Assembly (NCBI GenBank): GCA_013054445.1
Contig: JAAMPI010000720.1
Coordinates: 1 to 27,495 of the forward strand
DNA length: 27,495 nucleotides
Reading direction: 5' to 3'
Source: Cudoniella acicularis
Taxonomy: Eukaryota > Ascomycota > Leotiomycetes > Helotiales > Helotiaceae
The translations under genes were made by a program, and so were the position numbers. How positions within the stretch are numbered: position 1 is the first letter of the stretch; each line of letters opens with the position of its first letter. Positions 22,801-27,495 of this stretch are shown one piece after another. The notes beneath the pieces are model-generated. The model saw nothing but the letters and a program-made list of their open reading frames with translations, was not told where the DNA came from and searched no databases.

Positions 22801-25800
22801 AGCAAAGATGTCTTACCTTTACTGCTTGACGCTGGGGCTGACTTGGAGGCAAAAGACAATGAAGGACGAACTTTGTTGATGCGAGTGCTGACGGGTATTG
22901 GTTCGAACCATGACCCTGCAGCTGCACTCGAGATCTTGTTGGGCTACGGATCGAAGATCGATACTCTGGACAACAGAGGAAATGGAGTGTTGCACGCTGT
23001 CTGTCAAAAGAGTGCTGATGTCAGACTTCTCCGTCAACTGATCGACGCTGGCGCTAACCCGCATTGCGTGAACAATGCAGGCAGTACCTTATTCCATGAA
23101 GTGGCGAATGATTACAAGTCTCATAAGGAAGATCTTTTGGAACAAACCATCACCCTCCTCTTGGAACTCGGCATATCCCTGACCTCTCAGAACTATCTTG
23201 GACAGACGCTTCTACATTTCATATACTCCACTCCTCCACCACCTGTTCTAGGGAACAAGAAAAGTCCTATTGACATATTCACATATCCACCATTCAAAAA
23301 TCTCATCGAAATACCAGACAACAATGGTGTTCTACCTATTCACCTCGCTGCCACGATCTCGGAAGAGCTCGTGTCGCAACTCATTGGTTCCGGCGCTTCT
23401 TCTACTGCCCTTACGCACGAAAGCAGGAGTATTCTTCACATCGCTGCCCGCTCACGAGAAAGCAATACCGTGGGTCTTATTATAGACCATTGGGCAGAAA
23501 TTCAGCGTTTAGATATGATCGATCATCCAGATTCGCAAGGTCGTACAGCACTTCACGATGCATGTCGTTCAGGGAGGCCAGAAACCGTTACTTTGCTATT
23601 GAAATTTGGGGCGAATCCGAACTTCAATTTTTTGAACTCAGGGTCTCCTCTCCAGGCATGTGCCGAGTTCGAGGAAGAGAATAGGCTATGGGGACCACCA
23701 CCGGAAAGCGGGACCCGCCCAACTACACGTGCTTCAGGCGTGTTACGGTCTGATAGGTCCAGACCTGAGTCCCGAGATAGCTTCAATCGGGTTCAAAGGG
23801 GGCGGGCAGGGGTGTGGGCTAAAGCCACCATCGAGTCTGATACCGCCAGAATCCGAGATACTATTCGGCTTCTGATATCATATGGGGCTGACATAGGTGC
23901 ATTATCAACTGGCAAATCCCCCGCCATCAACTTAGCAATGAGTAATGGCTGCGATGAGATGGTGAAAGAACTTTTACCAGTCGTGGACAAAGCCTATGCT
24001 CAGGGAGCCGAAGAGAAGAGGCCTTGGACGTTGCTTGGTTATCAGCAACACGATTCTTTTCATGAAGCCTATGTTACGCTACGCAGCAAACACCTCCTTG
24101 GCATTTTGGAAGAGGAAATGAAGGGCGGAGGAAACAAGAAAATACATCGTTGTCACGAACTTCTCGCGCTCCGGGAGTTTGATGCTCTTGAGAAGTTGCC
24201 CGAGATAGGTCTGGATTTTACTCCGCAGGTCAAGGAATGGTCTGGGGATTTTCTCTCGGCCCTAGCGAAGTGGGGCTATGCTTCTCTTCTGGAAACATTG
24301 GGCGCTACGGTAAAGAATCGTTCTTGGGTTAATGGACTTGCTAGTCCTGAAAATGCGAATGAGTATCACGTTCAACCGTACCTCTTGACGGCCGCCCACA
24401 GTCGACTTCCAAATTTAGAAGTTATCAGGGTTCTAGTGGAGAAGTTTGGTGCTAATGTCAACATCCAATGTCCGACCAGAACATATAGATCTGTACCAAG
24501 TAGAGGAGGATACCATTATCCACTTGGAGGGTCTGCTTTGCATATCGTTGCAAGGGGAACAAACTAGTGGCAAACCGAAGCTGTAAAATACTTGTTGTCC
24601 AAGGGGGCGAATCCGGAGCTGCGAAACGAGAAAGATCAGACGGCTCTCCATGTTGCAGTCAGCAACGATCACTCATTCGGCACGTACCGACAGCGTATCA
24701 CAACACAAATTCTTCTCGAATACGGTGCTGACCCAAACAGCCTTGATGAGAATGGCTTGAGTTGCCTTAACAAAGCCATCCACAGTGTCGAGCTTACCCG
24801 ACTTCTCATTAAGCATGGAGCAGACATCACCCTTGGCTCGAAGCCAGTCTTATTCTCAGCGATTGCAGTGCAAGATCTTTTGATAGTCAAGGTCCTCCTG
24901 GAGACTGGTGCAGATTGCAATACCAGGCAGAAGAAGAGCGAAACGAAGCAACCTGTCGTCATGAACGTACACAAAATGGAAGAACACGAGTATTACCCCG
25001 TGCATTATGCCGCAAGCTTTAATTTTGACAAGACGCAAAATAGAGACACAGCTATCCTAATCATCAATGCCCTTCTAGGTAAGGGTGCAGACCCTTACTT
25101 GCAGTTTAGAGAAGACGAATATGTTCTGCATCATATTCTAGGGCACGGTGGTATCCTGCAGCCGTTTCTCGACATTCCCGGTCTAAAGCTCGAATGCAGA
25201 GATCCTAAAGGCAGAACCCTTCTTTTAGCAGCATGTTCAAGCTCCCGGGGGACGAGATCGCCTACCAACTTCATTACGATCACTCACGATCCGACGCCAT
25301 TTGAGACAAGAAAGCGAGCCTTGACAGAAGGAGATCCAACGGCTGCGCAAGTTTTATACGAAATGGGCGCTGATCTCCTGGCTGTTGATGACGATGGCAA
25401 CAATGCGCTTCATCTACTTATCTTGGCTACACCACATAACGGCGAAGAATACAAGAAGACATTCACCATGTTCATTGAAAAAGAACCATCTTTGGTTCTC
25501 CAAAAGAACAAAAAAGGATATATACCATACCACTACGCGGTTCAGAAGCCACGGATTTGGACAGTGCGAGAACTTGTGAAGGTAGGAGCAGACCCTACCG
25601 AGCAAGATCCAGAAGGCAACACCGCTCTTCACCACCTCGCTTCTTCTCTTTGTGGAGGAGGTCTAGGATGGGCACCGACTGTCAAGGAATTCCTCGATCT
25701 TGGCGTGTCCGTCAACACCAAAAATAACAAAGGCGAAACGCCTTTATTCAGTTACTTCAATACGTCAGCACAATGTACGGGTAACAACCAAGCCCGGAAC

Positions 25801-26207
25801 AACTTTCCCCCCTTCAAGGCAGCGGGTGCAGATGTCTTCGTGGTTAATAATAAGGGCGAGGGGCTTCTGCACGTTGTTGCGAAGAGGGTTTATGGTAATT
25901 TGATTGAGAGGAGGAGGAATGCAAAAGATGTGGTCGACGCGTTTAAGTTTTTGATAGAGATGGGATTGGATCCGCAAATGGAGGATCTGGGTCAGAGAAC
26001 TGCTTTGGTGAGTGCTTGTTTCTTTCTCTCTTTTTGGAATATAAGTGAAGCAGATGCTGGGTGAAAGCTAACGGTGTCTAGGATGTTGCTGCTGCTTGTG
26101 GAAATACGGGGATTCTGGATCTGTTCAAGAGAGATTCTGGATCTTCTCTTTCAAAAGTCTCTCCTGCTGTGGCAGATGAGTTTGATGAAGATGACGAGGA
26201 CCTCTGA
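19802..26207 (+). CDS. NACHT-ankyrin STAND (NLR-like) protein with in-frame TAG
   Basis: Giant NLR-like signal-transduction ATPase of the type that in fungi is associated with non-self recognition; that role is inferred from the family. Exons are 19802-20047, 20176-26007 and 26082-26207; introns of 128 nt (GTAACC..TTGTAG) and 74 nt (GTGAGT..GTCTAG with GCTAAC). Full frame about 2,066 residues. Residues 1-82 form the conserved pre-NACHT segment (IRKWLQPTDYLADSSEY) with no recognisable death effector. Splicing creates the Walker A LWTKAIAGAGKS (Lys92); Walker B is VFCVVDALDEMD (Asp185), followed by MTSRP (217-220). A helical region leads to about 30 or more degenerate ankyrin repeats from ~530 to the end (TPLHYS..LLLENGADP style), interrupted by a polar Arg-rich insert near 23690-23815. 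The tail EFDEDDEDL is acidic. A single TAG at 24565-24567 (codon 1546) interrupts an ankyrin repeat; the same frame continues for 520 codons. Confidence 0.9.
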
Positions 26208-26444
26208 ATCAGCGGAATCTTTACCCGCTAATTCTAAGATAGAAAGAGAACTTAAATTCATACGGCTTTTTCTCTCATGTTGCTTCTACAATTATTATTA
26301 GTTTTCATTTAGTAGTTTTTATACTTTTCAAGTGTTTTGGGCGAGGCTGCGATGCTGCGCGCGTAAAGGTCCAGGAAATAGATTACTTCATTTCTTGCAC
26401 GGCGCCAGGACTATTTTTCGTCTACGAAGTACAATGCTACCAAT

Positions 26445-27465
26445 CTATGTCCAGTTCTTGTATGTCACATTCCAGTTATCAGAAACCATGCTGCCCGGCA
26501 CCTTCCCATCCTGACAAACTGCCTTGGCAGTAGTATTGTCTCGGAACTGCCACTGAAGATACGCAACAGCAGCCTTGCCAAACTTTCCCCCGTTAGTCAC
26601 AGAGTAAGTTCCCATATGACCGGTATCAAGACTCGCCAAATAAGCCGGCAAGCCAGACGGAAGAAGTGCATAATCTTTCTCGGCCTGAAACCGTTAGTCA
26701 TACTCTCTTAGGGGGTTATGGGCAAAACATACATTTAGATACCCCGTATCTTTTGGTCCACCGACAAACCACGCAACGGGTGACTTCAACTCCTGTAGCA
26801 AGTATCTCCTTTCGTCTTGAAAGATCGCAATATCGAACATCATAGTCAACTTAACTCTCGAATCGTGGTACGCAACCGACATCGCCTCCAATCCACCACA
26901 ACTATGTCCTGCACTCGCTATCTTCGTCGTATCAATCTTCCCATATCTCGCTGCTCCTCCTTTGATGGCCCAATCAATCGAGTCCCTGCTATCCTGCACC
27001 TTCGACTGGCCGCCCGTCGTAAGGTTATTCCCAGTCGGTGCTCCATCAGCCACAATCACATACCCATAACTTGCAATCTCCGTAAGAAAGTTTCGATAAT
27101 ACGAGCCATCCGTCGAGCAGGCACCGCTTGCCCAAGATATAAACGGCAACGAGACATTTGCGGGTGGCGTATTCGGGGCATAAATGGTGTGTTTCGGCAG
27201 GCCAGAATTAGTTGTCATGCCTGCTGGGTAGAGTCCCGAACCTGAAGTCACTGCACCGGTTCCATTAGGCGATTCGGCCCCCGTTGTTCCTAGATTAGTC
27301 GTATTTCCAACGTATTTTGGGAGGTCATTTGGGGGCGGTGCTAAAGATTCCTCCTGCAGTGGTGTCGTCGCCGGTGGCGGGGAATACACCTAGTTTAGGC
27401 TGGAACTGGCCTGTGGTTTGCCCAAGAGCCAGGGAGATTGCCCCAAGGAAAAGGGCATTATGCAT
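26445..27465 (-). CDS. Secreted alpha/beta hydrolase, 5' end uncertain
   Basis: Predicted extracellular serine hydrolase of the alpha/beta fold. ATG at 27465 begins a signal peptide (MHNALFLGAISLALGQTTG). The body contains LPKHTIYAPNTPP, the oxyanion-side SWASGACSTDGSYY, the nucleophile elbow GHSCGG (Ser about 188), FVGGPKDTGY with a candidate acid and LDTGHMGTYS with the candidate catalytic His. A 48-nt intron (26685-26732; GTATGT, GACTAACG, TTTCAG) joins it to the last exon 26684-26445. From the ATG the frame hits TGA at 27325-27327; the downstream frame is reached either if the C5 run at 27331-27335 has one base too many (323 residues) or by a 49-nt intron 27341-27389 (GTGTAT..TTTAG; 307 residues). 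Several Asn-x-Ser/Thr sites fit secretion. Substrate unknown; esterase or lipase-like is likely. Its 3' end converges on the NACHT gene, 237 bp away. Confidence 0.85.
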
Positions 27466-27495
27466 CTTGAGCTTTTGATAAAGACTTTTAGAAAT

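Noticed and set aside
26817..27245. 142-codon plus-strand frame
   Set aside because: Antisense shadow of the alpha/beta hydrolase.

Overview
The window looks like nuclear DNA of a filamentous ascomycete (Pezizomycotina; my guess is Leotiomycetes, which is inference). The evidence is short 45-180 nt introns with GT..AG ends and CTAAC/CTGAC-type branch sites, loosely packed monocistronic genes on both strands, a very AT-rich block that looks like RIP-degraded repeat, and fungus-typical families (STL1-like sugar porter, fungal MCT-like permease, NACHT-ankyrin STAND protein). I found no tRNA, rRNA or CRISPR array.

Layout. 1-1271: AT-rich repeat relic with a 12-bp tandem duplication and a hairpin-forming inverted repeat. 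1272-3025 (-): two-exon MFS sugar transporter. 3026-5123: non-coding, with a hexanucleotide microsatellite. 5124-6929 (-): WDR70-like WD40 protein, divergent from 7222-9394 (+), a two-exon NIPA-type magnesium transporter; the two share a ~290-bp promoter region. 10434-11099 (-): small two-exon gene with a Cys/His-rich C-terminal half, visible only after splicing. 11154-11825 (-): a long frame for a putative single-pass membrane protein, interrupted by three stops, that is either multi-exon or decaying. 12241-13262 (+): three-exon gene of unknown function with a +1 frameshift in exon 3. 13263-15700: intergenic, with one ATG-less open frame. 15701-17121 (-): two-exon monocarboxylate-permease-like MFS protein, divergent from 17856-18952 (+), a 2-oxoglutarate/Fe(II) dioxygenase pseudogene. 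19802-26207 (+): a 6.4-kb, three-exon NACHT-ankyrin gene coding for about 2,066 residues, interrupted once by an in-frame TAG. 26445-27465 (-): secreted alpha/beta hydrolase whose 5' end needs either a frameshift correction or an extra 49-nt intron.

The left half is mostly intact housekeeping and transport genes. From 11 kb rightward nearly every gene carries a lesion: frameshifts at 12947-12950, about 17906 and possibly 27331-27335, and nonsense codons at 18062, 18110 and 24565. Three of the lesions are one-base changes in or beside short homopolymers and could be sequence errors. The nonsense codons are not of that kind and point to real decay or allelic loss of function. The NACHT-ankyrin gene, a member of the fungal NLR-like group linked to non-self recognition, is the most interesting locus.
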